Position numbers and translations under genes: made by a program. Of a DNA stretch of 64,000 nt, positions 8,743 to 17,831 are shown in pieces (positions within the stretch are counted from its first letter, which is position 1; the number at the start of each line of letters is the position of its first letter). The notes beneath the pieces were generated by a model. The model had not been told where the DNA came from. It was given only the letters and a program-made list of their open reading frames with translations, and did no database searches. The DNA comes from Paenibacillus sp. FSL R5-0345 (lineage in GTDB: Bacteria; Bacillota; Bacilli; Paenibacillales; Paenibacillaceae): positions 2,418,001-2,482,000 of the forward strand of contig NZ_CP009281.1 in the NCBI RefSeq assembly GCF_000758585.1, written 5' to 3'.

Positions 8743-8782
8743 AAAAAAGGAACAGCTGCGAACTTCGCACTGTTCCTTTTTT
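8743..8782. terminator. Bidirectional terminator between pfkA and the MATE gene
   Basis: 13-bp arms AAAAAAGGAACAG / CTGTTCCTTTTTT with an inner TGCGA-ACT-TCGCA stem. A-tract and T-tract make it work on both strands. Confidence 0.9.
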
Positions 8783-8798
8783 GTATTCTTTTGATTTA

Positions 8799-10172
8799 TT
8801 AATGATGTGCTTGAGCGTCTGCATATTGTGTAGCATAACGGCGTTGAACTTTAACAAGCCGAGTCAAGAGCAATGTGGCCCCAATCGCAAGGCCGGTGAT
8901 CAAGCCAATCCAATAACCATATGCACCTAGATCCGTGTAAGTAGCAAGTGCATAGCCAGTAGGAAGCCCTATAACCCAATAAGCTATAAAGCAAATAATG
9001 AAGGCTGGGTTAACATCCTTATATCCACGAAGCGCTCCTTGTGTAGGTGTGGCAATCGCATCGGAGATCTGGAAAAAGATCGCATAGATTAAGAAATGCT
9101 GAATTAATGAAATGACATCAGGCTCATCAGAGTATAAACCAGCTACATGGTGGCCGGCAAACAAGAGTAGGAGTGCTGTTGCCAGGGAGAGGATAGCCGC
9201 AAGTCCAATACCCATTATGGCATATTGACGGGCATCCTTTTGTCTTCCGGATCCTGTCTCGAAGCCGACAAGAATAGTTAGGCTCATACAGATACTGAGC
9301 GGAATCATATATAACGTAGTAGCAAAATTAATGGCTGCTTGATGAGCTGCAATCGTTACGGTATCGAACCGGCTCATCAACAAGGTTACAGCAGAGAAGA
9401 CTGCAGTTTCAAAAAAAATGGAGAAGCCAATAGGTACACCGATCTTGAGTAGATCTTTGAAGCTTTTTAGCGATATAAAGTAGAACTTCCGGAAAATTCT
9501 AAGGCTTGCAAAGGGTTCAGCTCGATAAATGAACAGCAGGGCAACGGAAAAGATTACCCAGTAAGTGATAGCTGATGCCACTCCAGCTCCAACGCCACCC
9601 AATCGAGGGAATCCGAATTTCCCGAAGATCAGTAAGTAGTTTAAACCCACATTGACGGGGAGAGCTATTAGTGTAATCAACATGGATACGCGTGTTTGCC
9701 CAAGAGCGTCTATACAACTACGGAGAACCGTATAACCAAACAGCGGAATGATTCCGAAGGAGATCGCACTAAGAAAGCGGAAGGCAACATCTCTTACAGT
9801 CGGCTCCAGATTCATAAAATCAAGAATAGGTGATAAGGCGAGGCTGCCGATTAGTAAGACGATTACAGAGACGATCAGAGAAAGCCAGATTCCCTGTGTG
9901 ACTTGATAGGCAACATCCTTATCTTTCTTGCTTCCAATGAGCTGAGAGACAATGGGGGTGATCCCCATAAGAATCCCACTTAAACCCGTTTGAATCGGAA
10001 TCCAGAGACTGGTTCCTATCGCCACACCTGCCAGATCGGCTGTGCCAAACTTACCGGACATGTTGGTATCAAAGAAGGTTATCGCAGATAAAGCAATCTG
10101 TGTAACTAGAATTGGGAATAAAATATAGAAAAATTGTCCTGCTTTTTGTTTTAAAGAGGTGGTTTGTATCAT
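8799..10172 (-). CDS. MATE family efflux transporter (NorM-like)
   Basis: A 457-residue polytopic protein with about 12 helices in two MatE repeats, of the cation-coupled drug/metabolite exporter family. Typical features: [16 protein letters not shown] near 25-40, [11 protein letters not shown] near 74-84, and the second-half [12 protein letters not shown] near 300. Start at 10172 with GAGGTC 8 nt upstream. Monocistronic. Substrate unknown; a second, only distantly similar MATE protein lies at 22766-24127. Confidence 0.88.
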   Translation of the reverse strand: MIQTTSLKQKAGQFFYILFPILVTQIALSAITFFDTNMSGKFGTADLAGVAIGTSLWIPIQTGLSGILMGITPIVSQLIGSKKDKDVAYQVTQGIWLSLIVSVIVLLIGSLALSPILDFMNLEPTVRDVAFRFLSAISFGIIPLFGYTVLRSCIDALGQTRVSMLITLIALPVNVGLNYLLIFGKFGFPRLGGVGAGVASAITYWVIFSVALLFIYRAEPFASLRIFRKFYFISLKSFKDLLKIGVPIGFSIFFETAVFSAVTLLMSRFDTVTIAAHQAAINFATTLYMIPLSICMSLTILVGFETGSGRQKDARQYAIMGIGLAAILSLATALLLLFAGHHVAGLYSDEPDVISLIQHFLIYAIFFQISDAIATPTQGALRGYKDVNPAFIICFIAYWVIGLPTGYALATYTDLGAYGYWIGLITGLAIGATLLLTRLVKVQRRYATQYADAQAHH

Positions 10173-10238
10173 CGTTCTTTGACCTCATTCTTTGTTGGTT
10201 TGTAATAATTACAGTAAAAGTTCCTTTTCTCTCCATTA

Positions 10239-10264
10239 AAAGACCCGGCAGACGCCGGGTCTTT
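10239..10264 (-). terminator. Terminator of the DUF4015 gene
   Basis: Perfect arms AAAGACCCGGC / GCCGGGTCTTT with an AGAC loop. It lies after the stop of the minus-strand gene and is followed by T-rich sequence on both strands. Confidence 0.8.
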
Positions 10265-10317
10265 ATCTTTTATATATCATACCTGATTTCAATTATAAAC
10301 AATAAGGGCGCTATACA

Positions 10318-11526
10318 TTATTTCTCATAATCGACATCGGAGGTATATCGGTTATTGGCGTTCCAGAGCAGAAACTCCTCTACATTTTCATCTTTTAAAG
10401 CGCGGATTTGATCTTCCACCTGTTTTTTGCCGTATTTAATATAATGACCTTTTCCGAGCCAGCTTGCTGTAAAATCTTGAATCCAAGGACGAATAACAGG
10501 TTTGTAGCTGCCTAGAGGATCAAGCTTCTTATGGGTATCAACCATGGAGCCTTTAATGGTAGCATACGGATCTAAGTCAGGCTCTTTTACTCCAAACCAG
10601 CCCGTTGAATAATGACTTGGATAAACCATTGGACTGATGACATCCACATTCTTGGATATTTTTACGAAGTCTTGTCCAATTCCTTCAGCAGGGGCAGATG
10701 CAGCATATCCAAAAATATCTACGGATACACGAACACCAAGTGGAGCAAGCTCTGCTTTTGCGTATTTGACAAAATTAGAAATGATATCTACGCGAGAATC
10801 ACTGGTTTTGGTGTATTTAAGTGTGTCTGCACGTTTTTCAAAACCTTCAGGAAAGCGCACATAGTCGAATTGAATTTCTTTAAAGCCGAGTTTGACAGCT
10901 TCTTTGGCGATATCGACATTGTACTTCCAGACCTCTTCATTATAAGGATTAACAAAGCTATCGCCGCCTTTATTCTTCCATACTGTGCCGTCTGCATTAA
11001 CAAAGGATAATTGCGGGTTCTTTTTGGCAAGTATAGAGTCCTTAAAGACAACAATTCGAGCAATAGGATAAACATCATGTTTATTCAATCTTTCCATCAG
11101 TTTGTTGATGTCGCCAATAAATGGCTGCGGATTACCGAGTTTCTGAAGTTCTGGATTATCGGTTTTATACGTGATGTAACCTGCATCATCCTTAATGTCG
11201 ATGACCATAGAATTTAGTTCCGTCTGATCAAGTAAAGAAAGAAGCTTTTCCATTCGTTCTCCACCGGCGCTGTATGCGGTAACATAGATACCTTTTACTT
11301 TCGGTGCATCCGGCTGAGGATCTGCGTGTAACATACTTTGTGAGTCATTTGTCTCTGTTGTAGCATTTGGAGCTGGAGTTGAACCATTTGAATTATTATT
11401 TTGCGTAGCGATGATGGGGGGATTCATGGCGGACTTCAATGCAATTGCCACTTCAGCGTCATGTTGATTCTGTTGCACGCCTACACTTCCCAAGGCCATC
11501 ATCAGTAGAGCCCAGGTGATGTTCAT
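10318..11526 (-). CDS. Putative glycoside hydrolase, DUF4015/GHL15 (YngK-like), secreted
   Basis: A 402-residue protein with a short hydrophobic N-terminus (ALLMMALGSVGV), a low-complexity N/S/T/P linker (about 40-75), then a TIM-barrel domain from KGIYVTAYSAGG (about 78) to the end. Barrel-strand motifs DIKDDAGYITY, EIQFDYVRFPEG and MVYPSHYSTGWFG match the DUF4015 glycosidase-like family. A cell-surface carbohydrate is the likely target, unproven. RBS GGGAGA precedes the ATG. The signal peptide lacks obvious basic residues, so a slightly different start is possible. Confidence 0.82.
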   Translation of the reverse strand: MNITWALLMMALGSVGVQQNQHDAEVAIALKSAMNPPIIATQNNNSNGSTPAPNATTETNDSQSMLHADPQPDAPKVKGIYVTAYSAGGERMEKLLSLLDQTELNSMVIDIKDDAGYITYKTDNPELQKLGNPQPFIGDINKLMERLNKHDVYPIARIVVFKDSILAKKNPQLSFVNADGTVWKNKGGDSFVNPYNEEVWKYNVDIAKEAVKLGFKEIQFDYVRFPEGFEKRADTLKYTKTSDSRVDIISNFVKYAKAELAPLGVRVSVDIFGYAASAPAEGIGQDFVKISKNVDVISPMVYPSHYSTGWFGVKEPDLDPYATIKGSMVDTHKKLDPLGSYKPVIRPWIQDFTASWLGKGHYIKYGKKQVEDQIRALKDENVEEFLLWNANNRYTSDVDYEK

Positions 11527-11689
11527 TCGTATTCTCTCCCTTTATGTACATTTCCTAAATTATATAGGAACGGTTGCTTCTAAAAAGAACAGTGTTGTAA
11601 TAATGTTGGCTCAGATCGGGTCTGAAAAACCATCCTTGATGTATTAACCGGGACGCACAGATTCTAAACGTATTGTTAAAAAAGTAAAT

Positions 11690-11728
11690 GCCGCCTCAAC
11701 ACGGCAACATGGCCGAACTTAAGGCGGC
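11690..11728 (-). terminator. Possible terminator of the 11757-11945 gene
   Basis: GCCGCCT / AGGCGGC outer stem with an inner CGGC / GCCG stem. On the minus strand it is followed by ATTTACTTTTTT. It lies 29 bp beyond the stop at 11757. Confidence 0.5.
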
Positions 11729-11756
11729 AACTATCAAGACTTCTCTTGCGGCTTAC

Positions 11757-11945
11757 TCATTGAAGATACGCAGAATTCTGATGTTCACAGATACTGTAAT
11801 GGATGATATCCATGGCATCTGCAGGTTCCAGAATACTAAGCCCGTCACGCAGAACGATTACGGAATTTAATTCGTCCTGTTTGAGAAACGGCATCATATC
11901 AGGATACCACCTCATGACGATTGCTGACAGCTTTACCGTTTCCAT
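11757..11945 (-). CDS. Hypothetical small protein
   Basis: A frame of about 62 residues starting METVKLSAIVMRWYP and ending with C/H-containing EHQNSAYLQ. AAAGG is upstream, but the spacing to ATG 11945 is long (12 nt); GTG at 11951 or 11960, or ATG at 12002, could be the real start. It is kept as a candidate because a hairpin with a T-tract follows its stop and the frame is conserved-looking (amphipathic, no rare runs). No family recognised. Confidence 0.45.
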   Translation of the reverse strand: METVKLSAIVMRWYPDMMPFLKQDELNSVIVLRDGLSILEPADAMDIIHYSICEHQNSAYLQ

Positions 11946-12136
11946 TTCCACAAAAATCACCCTTTCCTTTTTCGATAGGTCTGAATGGAATTCAGTAATC
12001 ATCGGAAAACGAAGTGCTTGGAAAAAAGAGGGGTAAATCTCAATCTTTATGAAATTGTTAGGGTTCTGCGTGATTATAATATATCACAATTCTGTGATTG
12101 GTGCATTTTCCAAATTAATACTTTTCATTGCCAGTT

Positions 12137-12958
12137 TTATCTTTTTCGGAAGGAGCCCATAACACCAACTGTCTCGACAATATTTACAAATGCTTGAGGA
12201 TCTGTCGTGCGGATAATACGTTGCAGTTCAGCAAGTTCGTAGCGGGTTGTTACTGTCATTAGCATGTCCTTTTCAACATGAGAATAAGCGCCTTCTGTTT
12301 TAATCTTTGTAACACCACGTTGAAGCCCCATTAAATGCTGAAGGAGCTCATCTGTACGATTTGTTACTATATATACGGTTACCTTTAAATGGCTGATGTG
12401 AATCATATCCAGTACCTTACCTGTTACGTATATAGATACCATCGATGCAAGAGCTAAATTCCAGTTGTTATCAAAATAGGCTGCGGCAAGGATAACGAGA
12501 CCGTTTAAGCTTACCACCACATTTCCAACCGGGAAATCACGGAATTTAGTGATGATGGATCCCAGGATATCAAAACCGCCGGAGGAACCTCCTGCACGGA
12601 AGGAAAAACCACAGCCGATACCTACAAGTACACCGCCAAATACAGAAGACAGCAGCATATCAGTGGCTACCAAATATTCTGGAATGATCGTTAAGAACCA
12701 AGTTGTTGCCACAACGGATAACATGCTTAGCATAATAAATCTCCGGCCAAGCTGGAACCAACCAGCTACAAGCAAGGGGATATTAAAGAGCAAGTACAAA
12801 AGGCTTATGTTTATTGGTGTAAAGTAACCCACTAACATGGAAAGCCCAGATACTCCTCCACTGAGTAAGCGATGCGGGATTAGAAAAAGATTAAATCCAC
12901 TGGCAATCAACGCTGCTCCAAAAATCACTGCAATACAATTCCAAATCTGTCTTAACAA
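12137..12958 (-). CDS. YitT family membrane protein (DUF161/DUF2179)
   Basis: A 273-residue protein with five or six N-terminal transmembrane helices (to about 170) containing GGVSGLSML and GFSFRAGGSSGGFD, then a cytosolic DUF2179 domain with VTVYIVTNRTDEL and the GVTKIKTEGAYS turn. This two-part layout defines the YitT family, whose transport role is still poorly known. TTG start at 12958 with GAGGTGG 8 nt upstream. Monocistronic and divergent from the helicase gene. Confidence 0.88.
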   Translation of the reverse strand: MLRQIWNCIAVIFGAALIASGFNLFLIPHRLLSGGVSGLSMLVGYFTPINISLLYLLFNIPLLVAGWFQLGRRFIMLSMLSVVATTWFLTIIPEYLVATDMLLSSVFGGVLVGIGCGFSFRAGGSSGGFDILGSIITKFRDFPVGNVVVSLNGLVILAAAYFDNNWNLALASMVSIYVTGKVLDMIHISHLKVTVYIVTNRTDELLQHLMGLQRGVTKIKTEGAYSHVEKDMLMTVTTRYELAELQRIIRTTDPQAFVNIVETVGVMGSFRKR

Positions 12959-13044
12959 GCAAATCCACCTCTATAAATTAATTTAAAATAAACCATGAAT
13001 GCAATGAAAAGAAAGGAACCCACTGGTATTCCTACTTAGAGTTG

Positions 13045-13053
13045 TGATATAAT
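13045..13053 (+). promoter_or_regulatory. Extended -10 promoter of the DEAD-box helicase gene
   Basis: TGA-TATAAT (TG at 13045-13046, TATAAT 13048-13053) with no good -35. The predicted start near 13060 leaves a leader of about 220 nt. Confidence 0.6.
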
Positions 13054-13125
13054 GTATAGGATATTCTTGAGTAGAACGTTACAATGGTATTTTTGCATTG
13101 CATCGGATGTAAAGCTACAGTTGCT

Positions 13126-13166
13126 CAGGTACAATGAAGTACCTGATGAAAGGGAGGCTTTTCGTC
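13126..13166 (+). promoter_or_regulatory. Structured leader of the helicase mRNA
   Basis: A perfect 7-bp hairpin CAGGTAC-AATGAA-GTACCTG (13126-13145), followed by a second small stem GGGA...TCCC. It lies within the long 5' UTR. No known riboswitch consensus fits; a role in cold or autoregulatory control is inference. Confidence 0.4.
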
Positions 13167-13289
13167 CCAAAAGCGCTATATCATGCAGAAAAAAGAGCAT
13201 GATTGGACAGCATATAAATGTGTTTACCGCTACTTAAGAATACAGACAAGCATGTGGAATGTCCACTGTATAGAAGGAGCATGAATAAT

Positions 13290-14936
13290 TTGAAAACATT
13301 CGCAGAATTTGGCTTGGAGCCAAGAGTGCTACAAGCAATCACAGAGTTAGGATTTGAGGAGGCAACACCGATACAGGAGCAGTCAATTCCATTGGCATTG
13401 ACTGGGTCGGATCTGATCGGTCAAGCACAGACTGGTACAGGTAAGACTGCTGCTTTTGGTATCCCCCTCATTTCGAAGATTAATCGTGAAGACGAAAAAA
13501 TTCTGGCACTTATTATGGCACCAACTCGTGAGTTGGCCATTCAAGTATCAGAAGAAATCGGTAAGCTAAGCCGTTTCAAAGGTCTTCGTTCGTTGGCAAT
13601 TTATGGCGGACAAGATATTGGTCGCCAAATTCGTGGTCTAAAGAAGAAACCACAAATTATCATTGGTACACCAGGTCGTTTGCTTGACCATATCAACCGT
13701 AAAACCATTCGTTTGGATGATGTTCAAACTGTTGTATTGGATGAAGCAGATGAAATGCTGGATATGGGCTTTATGGAAGATATTCAGACAATCCTCAAGC
13801 TCGTTCCTGAAGAGCGTCAAACTATGTTGTTCTCGGCTACAATGCCTCCAAACATTCAACGTCTTGCTCAGCAATTCTTGAACAACCCGCAACACGTCTC
13901 CGTAATTCCGAAACAAATCAGTGCTCCGCTGATTGATCAAGCATATGTTGAAGTACCTGAACGTCAAAAGTTCGAAGCACTTAGTCGTTTGATTGATATG
14001 GAATCTCCTGAGCTTGCAATCGTGTTCGGACGTACGAAACGCCGGGTAGATGAGCTTGCAGAAGCTTTGCAAAAACGTGGATACTCTGCTGATGGTTTGC
14101 ATGGTGACCTGTCTCAGAACCAACGTGATGCTGTAATGCGTAAATTCCGTGATGGCAGCATTGATGTGCTGGTAGCTACTGACGTAGCGGCTCGTGGTTT
14201 GGACGTATCCGGTGTTACTCATGTAATTAACTTTGACTTGCCGCAAGATCCAGAAAGCTATGTACACCGTATCGGTCGTACTGGTCGTGCTGGTAAAGAA
14301 GGTACAGCTTGGTCTTTCGTTACTCCACGCGAAATGGATCACCTGCATTTGATCGAACGCGTTACTCGTCACCGTATTACTCGCAAACCATTGCCAACAA
14401 TGGCTGAGGCTATCGAAGGTAAACAACGCGTAACAGCTGAACGTTTGCTTGAGATGGTAGAGAGCGGTGAATTGAATGAGTACAAAGGTATTTCTATTCA
14501 ATTGCTTGAGCAATATGATTCCGTTCAATTGCTGTCAGCTGCAATGAAGCTTCTGACTGGTGATAAGAAGGATTCCACAATTGAATTGACTCCTGAAGAT
14601 CCAATCCGTGCTAAACGTCGTGGTGGTAAGAACGACATTCGCAGTGGCCGCAAACCTAATGGTGGTTATGGCGGAAACCGTGGCACTTCCGGTGGCAGCA
14701 CTGGTGGATACCGTGGAAACCGCGACAACAACGGTGGCGGTAGTCGTGGCGGCTACAACAGCGGTGGCAGTAACTATGGTAGCGGCAGTGGCGGTTATGG
14801 CGGTGGCTATAAAGGCAATCGTGATAGCGCAGCTAACCGTGATGGTGGAGCGAACCGCAGTGCGGACCGTAAACCCTCTACTCGCCCAAGCAGCACAAGC
14901 ACACGTCCTGCAAAACGTGAAGATTTCGATAACTAA
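13290..14936 (+). CDS. cshA: DEAD-box RNA helicase (CshA-like)
   Basis: An ATP-dependent RNA helicase for mRNA decay, ribosome assembly and cold growth. Core motifs in order: GFEEATPIQ (Q motif), [31 protein letters not shown] and HRIGRTGR; then a C-terminal domain and a long Gly/Arg/Ser/Asn-rich tail (about 455-545) with repeated GGYGGN/GGSRGG units, an RNA-binding RGG-type tail. AAGGAG (13274-13279) is 10 nt before TTG 13290 but only 1 nt before ATG 13281, so I prefer TTG giving MKTFAEFG; ATG 13281 would add three residues. About 548 residues. Confidence 0.93.
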   Translation: MKTFAEFGLEPRVLQAITELGFEEATPIQEQSIPLALTGSDLIGQAQTGTGKTAAFGIPLISKINREDEKILALIMAPTRELAIQVSEEIGKLSRFKGLRSLAIYGGQDIGRQIRGLKKKPQIIIGTPGRLLDHINRKTIRLDDVQTVVLDEADEMLDMGFMEDIQTILKLVPEERQTMLFSATMPPNIQRLAQQFLNNPQHVSVIPKQISAPLIDQAYVEVPERQKFEALSRLIDMESPELAIVFGRTKRRVDELAEALQKRGYSADGLHGDLSQNQRDAVMRKFRDGSIDVLVATDVAARGLDVSGVTHVINFDLPQDPESYVHRIGRTGRAGKEGTAWSFVTPREMDHLHLIERVTRHRITRKPLPTMAEAIEGKQRVTAERLLEMVESGELNEYKGISIQLLEQYDSVQLLSAAMKLLTGDKKDSTIELTPEDPIRAKRRGGKNDIRSGRKPNGGYGGNRGTSGGSTGGYRGNRDNNGGGSRGGYNSGGSNYGSGSGGYGGGYKGNRDSAANRDGGANRSADRKPSTRPSSTSTRPAKREDFDN

Positions 14937-14976
14937 TACTTGATCTGAACCCTAGGGTGATGATTTATCAAGATAC

Positions 14977-15017
14977 AAAGAAGACGAGATGCCGAATAGC
15001 GGTTCTCGTCTTCTTTT
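14977..15017 (+). terminator. Terminator of the helicase gene
   Basis: 13-bp perfect arms AAAGAAGACGAGA / TCTCGTCTTCTTT with a 14-nt loop, then TTTGC. Confidence 0.9.
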
Positions 15018-15056
15018 TGCTGTAATATTAGGGTGTTTATTGAATGATCAGCTTAT

Positions 15057-15152
15057 TTATACGAAAGTACGAGTGATGATAACGAGCAGGATAAACAATA
15101 CGAGGATCGTACCGGTGGAAGTCCAGCCGCCGTAGCCAACAGGTGAGGACAT
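15057..15152 (-). CDS. YjcZ family sporulation miniprotein
   Basis: A 31-residue protein too short for routine ORF calling: ATG at 15152, TAA at 15057, AGGAGG 7 nt upstream. It has a G/W-containing head (SSPVGYGGW) and one hydrophobic helix, ILVLFILLVIITRTFV, matching the YjcZ/sporulation-miniprotein family. Upstream CATATAT and CATAATAA resemble late sporulation sigma elements but are not decisive. A close paralogue lies at 52908-53003. Confidence 0.85.
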   Translation of the reverse strand: MSSPVGYGGWTSTGTILVLFILLVIITRTFV

Positions 15153-15338
15153 ACAATAACCTCCTTTAGATTGTGGTGATTTTGGTAATTATTATGATTA
15201 CAATCCCAATATATGGACTTTCTAGACTTGTTGTATAGACGATAACCTAGAATTCAGAAAGTTGGGCTATGGAAAAGAGGAGGTCAAATGAGGTATAGTT
15301 AAGATAAGCAGTATGCAAGAGACAGAGGAGGAAGGGAA

Positions 15339-16166
15339 TTGGAGTTTAAAGGAGCAATGGGCGGCTTATACCGCGTCACAGAATGGATTACACGTATCGC
15401 AGCAAGTAATATCTTATGGGCACTATGTTCCGCCCCGTTTTTATTTTTTGGTTTGATGAAGATACTTATGCTAGGGACAAGTTCGGGTGGAGTTAATGAA
15501 CAGCTCACTTTGAACTGGGCTATGGGGATTCTAGCACCATTTACAGTATTTCCTGCTTCGGCGGCTTTATTTACCGTGGTACGTAAATGGGTTATGGGAA
15601 ATACAGATGTAGGAACTTTTCGCACATATTTTCAGGGGTATAAAGAAAATTATCTAAAAAGTATGCTCGGAGGAATTATCTATACATTGATGTTCGTTAT
15701 TATGTACGTCGATGTAACGGTTTACATGACACAAATGCCTAACTTTAGAATTGTTGGTATTTTGATGTTAGTGCTCATGATTATTTTGTCGGTATCCATG
15801 TTTAACTTCTTTTCTATTGTTGTTCATTATCAAATGAGCTTTAAGCAAGTAATGACTAACTCGATCTTGCTGACAATTGCACGACCAATTCGTGTGTTCT
15901 CAACTTTGATTGCAGCGGGGGTTCTTGCTTATATTGGCCTGAGATATCCAGCGCTGTACATTATCTGTATCCCGACGCTGATTGCGATGGCTGCTTTCTT
16001 TAACTTCTATGCTACCTATAATAAATTGCAATTGCAGGTGGAGCAGAAGAAACTGAAGGAGCAAGAAGAGGCGGAAGCTGCGTTGAATAATCAAGAGGAT
16101 GACGACGATGATGATGACGACGACTATGAAGAGAATAATGAGAATAAAGATTTAAAACGTATTTAA
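15339..16166 (+). CDS. DUF624 (YesL-like) membrane protein
   Basis: A 275-residue protein with five or six transmembrane helices, starting with the DUF624 pattern GLYRVTEWITRIAASNILWALCSAP broken across helix 1 and ending with a strongly acidic tail (DDD runs, about 250-265). YesL-type proteins often accompany carbohydrate regulators, but no sugar genes are near. TTG start at 15339 with AGAGGAGGAAGG just upstream. A four-codon mini-ORF with its own AGGAGG (ATG 15288) precedes it. Confidence 0.8.
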   Translation: MEFKGAMGGLYRVTEWITRIAASNILWALCSAPFLFFGLMKILMLGTSSGGVNEQLTLNWAMGILAPFTVFPASAALFTVVRKWVMGNTDVGTFRTYFQGYKENYLKSMLGGIIYTLMFVIMYVDVTVYMTQMPNFRIVGILMLVLMIILSVSMFNFFSIVVHYQMSFKQVMTNSILLTIARPIRVFSTLIAAGVLAYIGLRYPALYIICIPTLIAMAAFFNFYATYNKLQLQVEQKKLKEQEEAEAALNNQEDDDDDDDDDYEENNENKDLKRI

Positions 16167-16235
16167 TAATGGCAAGCATTGAGCGTTGGAAATCGTCAGT
16201 AATTTAATTCCAGTGTAAAATAAAGCGCATACAGG

Positions 16236-16264
16236 TTTACTTTTTCGTTAAAACGCAATATAAT
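16236..16264 (+). promoter_or_regulatory. Promoter of 6S RNA
   Basis: TTTACT (16236-16241), 17-bp spacer, perfect TATAAT (16259-16264). It places the RNA 5' end at about 16271. Confidence 0.75.
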
Positions 16265-16270
16265 AATAAC

Positions 16271-16462
16271 AAATCCTGCGATGTTCGTTACGGTTGCTCG
16301 TTGTTTTGAACCAATGATAATGTCTTGGGAGATCTACACGAAGCGCAGCTGAACAGCCCTGTCTATATGACCTGGGGAATTCAAAAACGTTTTCTGCGGT
16401 CACCCACCTGCTATAGCAGGTTCAGAAGACACTGTAGCCGGACGGCATAAGCGGGTTTTCCA
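16271..16462 (+). ncRNA. ssrS: 6S RNA
   Basis: About 190 nt between a sigma-A promoter and a terminator, with no credible ORF. The 5' end AAATCCTGCGATGTTCG and the 3' end GACGGCATAAGCGGGTTTTC match the ends of 6S RNAs (GATGTTCG near the 5' end, CGGCAT...TTCC at the 3' end), and the two ends pair to form the closing stem. 6S RNA mimics an open promoter and sequesters housekeeping RNA polymerase. The call is from remembered consensus and pairing, not from a covariance search. Confidence 0.85.
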
Positions 16463-16473
16463 TTGTTTAGGCC

Positions 16474-16516
16474 AAGCGCCTCTGTTTCCCGTGAAAGTTG
16501 GGAGCGGGCGCTTTTT
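16474..16516 (+). terminator. Terminator after 6S RNA
   Basis: Arms AAGCGCC / GGCGCTT with a long inner stem-loop and a following TTTTTT tract. Confidence 0.8.
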
Positions 16517-16620
16517 TGTATGTCTGGAACAAGGAGAAAGTGAGTAATACCCTTTTGTTCCTGAGACAAGAGTGTTACACTTAGAATAATGAACTTGGGA
16601 TTTGTAGAGGGGGAAGAATT

Positions 16621-17010
16621 TTGTCGTTAAAAAGAACCTTGGTTGGTTTATTCCGTAGTCATGATGGAACAAGCGACCGCGCAAAAGATCCGACATTAAA
16701 AACGCGTTATTACAATCTTACGAAAGACAAAGCTTGGGAGGAAGTTTCATCAACGCTTAAGAAGGTTCCTGGATTCAAGGTGCTTCATGAAGTGGAGTCA
16801 GTAGGTGAGATTACTCTGGAGAAGAGAACGGCATTTGGCCGTACACTGGATATCACTGTCTCAGTGCTTAATACCACACCTGTACGATGTGGCGTAGATA
16901 TGTATTCTGCATCTAGAGGATCGCTTGGTGATTTGGGTGCTAATTACCGCGTCATTCAGCGGTTGTATGCGTCTTTGGACAAAAAATTAGGAAAATACAA
17001 AGCGGACTAA
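16621..17010 (+). CDS. DUF1499-like small soluble protein
   Basis: A 129-residue cytosolic protein. Middle segments AWEEVSSTLKKVPGFKVL and DITVSVLNTTPVRCGVDMYSAS, plus GDLGANYRVIQRLYASLD at the end, have the DUF1499 pattern (residue-by-residue helix, strands, then an arginine-rich terminal helix). Function unknown in the family. TTG start at 16621, GAGGGGGA 7 nt upstream. Monocistronic, converging on tpx through a shared terminator. Confidence 0.6.
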   Translation: MSLKRTLVGLFRSHDGTSDRAKDPTLKTRYYNLTKDKAWEEVSSTLKKVPGFKVLHEVESVGEITLEKRTAFGRTLDITVSVLNTTPVRCGVDMYSASRGSLGDLGANYRVIQRLYASLDKKLGKYKAD

Positions 17011-17116
17011 TTTTCAGAGATCCATACAAAACCTTCTTATTTAGGGATAGTATGAATGCGTTTACGCAAACGAGGGCTGCTCTGGATGTTATCGATAAAT
17101 CTTTCTATTTACAAAA

Positions 17117-17153
17117 AAAAGCGGGAGAAGGATGGACCTTCTTCCGCTTTTTT
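17117..17153. terminator. Bidirectional terminator between the DUF1499-like gene and tpx
   Basis: Arms AAAAGCGGGAGAAGG / CCTTCTTCCGCTTTT with one G-T pair and a 5-nt loop, A-tract upstream and T-tract downstream. Confidence 0.88.
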
Positions 17154-17196
17154 CAAAATATAAGAAAGTATTGTCGAAACTTACTGTTCTAGAGAA

Positions 17197-17715
17197 TTAG
17201 AGCAGACTCTTCACAGCGGCTATAGCATCCTCGTATTTAGGGTGCTCAGTCATTTCACTCAAATATTCAACATAGGTGAGTGTGTTGTTCTTGTCTAGAA
17301 CAAAAATAGAACGCATATCTAATCGGAATTCTTTGATTAGAACGCCATAAGCTTGTCCGAATGAGGCTGCTTTGTGATCGGATAGTGTAATTACGCGATC
17401 GATTCCTGCAGCGCCGCACCAGCGGGCCTGAGCGAATGGTAGATCCATACTTACTGTAAGGATAACTACATCGTCACCTAGCTCGGCAGCTTCGCTGTTG
17501 AACCGGCGGGTCTGTGCGTCACATACACCAGTATCAAGAGAAGGGACAACACTGATCAGCTTGATTTTACCGGCATAATCACTAAGAGAAACTTCTTCCA
17601 GTAGATTCTTACTAAGAACAAAATCAGGAGCGGGATCACCAGCTGTTAGCTTGGGTCCTACGAGAGTGATGGGGTTGCTTTTGAAAGTAGCTACGCCTGT
17701 TCTTTCTTGCGTCAT
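17197..17715 (-). CDS. tpx: Thiol peroxidase (atypical 2-Cys peroxiredoxin)
   Basis: Reduces hydroperoxides using thioredoxin. 172 residues. Peroxidatic Cys65 is in [11 protein letters not shown] and the resolving Cys100 is in ARWCGAAG; the pair spacing is that of Tpx. The catalytic Thr/Arg environment (TGVC, RSIF) is present. AGGAGG lies 12 nt upstream, with AAGGAT adjoining the ATG. Divergent from the rhomboid gene. Confidence 0.95.
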   Translation of the reverse strand: MTQERTGVATFKSNPITLVGPKLTAGDPAPDFVLSKNLLEEVSLSDYAGKIKLISVVPSLDTGVCDAQTRRFNSEAAELGDDVVILTVSMDLPFAQARWCGAAGIDRVITLSDHKAASFGQAYGVLIKEFRLDMRSIFVLDKNNTLTYVEYLSEMTEHPKYEDAIAAVKSLL

Positions 17716-17831
17716 ATCCTTGTTTTCCTCCTCGAATTGTAATATTGGCTCTTACTGCCACAATAAATTATAATCTTATTTACAGGGAGATGTCCAACGG
17801 GGCAAGATATAAATGTAAAGGGATGGGTGTA

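Noticed and set aside
13638..14528. Minus-strand open frame of 296 codons inside the helicase gene
   Set aside because: Antisense shadow of a gene with all DEAD-box motifs; composition biased to H, N, T and Q as expected for a shadow frame.
16400..16696. Minus-strand frame over the 6S RNA and its terminator
   Set aside because: It runs across a structured RNA and terminator, lacks an RBS and has no family resemblance.
17050..17068. cre-like sequence TGAATGCGTTTACG
   Set aside because: It differs from the catabolite-response consensus at two fixed positions and lies in a convergent gap, not in a promoter.
17052..17194. Short plus-strand ATG frame beginning MNAFTQTRAALDVID
   Set aside because: It reads straight through the bidirectional terminator between two genes and has no SD.
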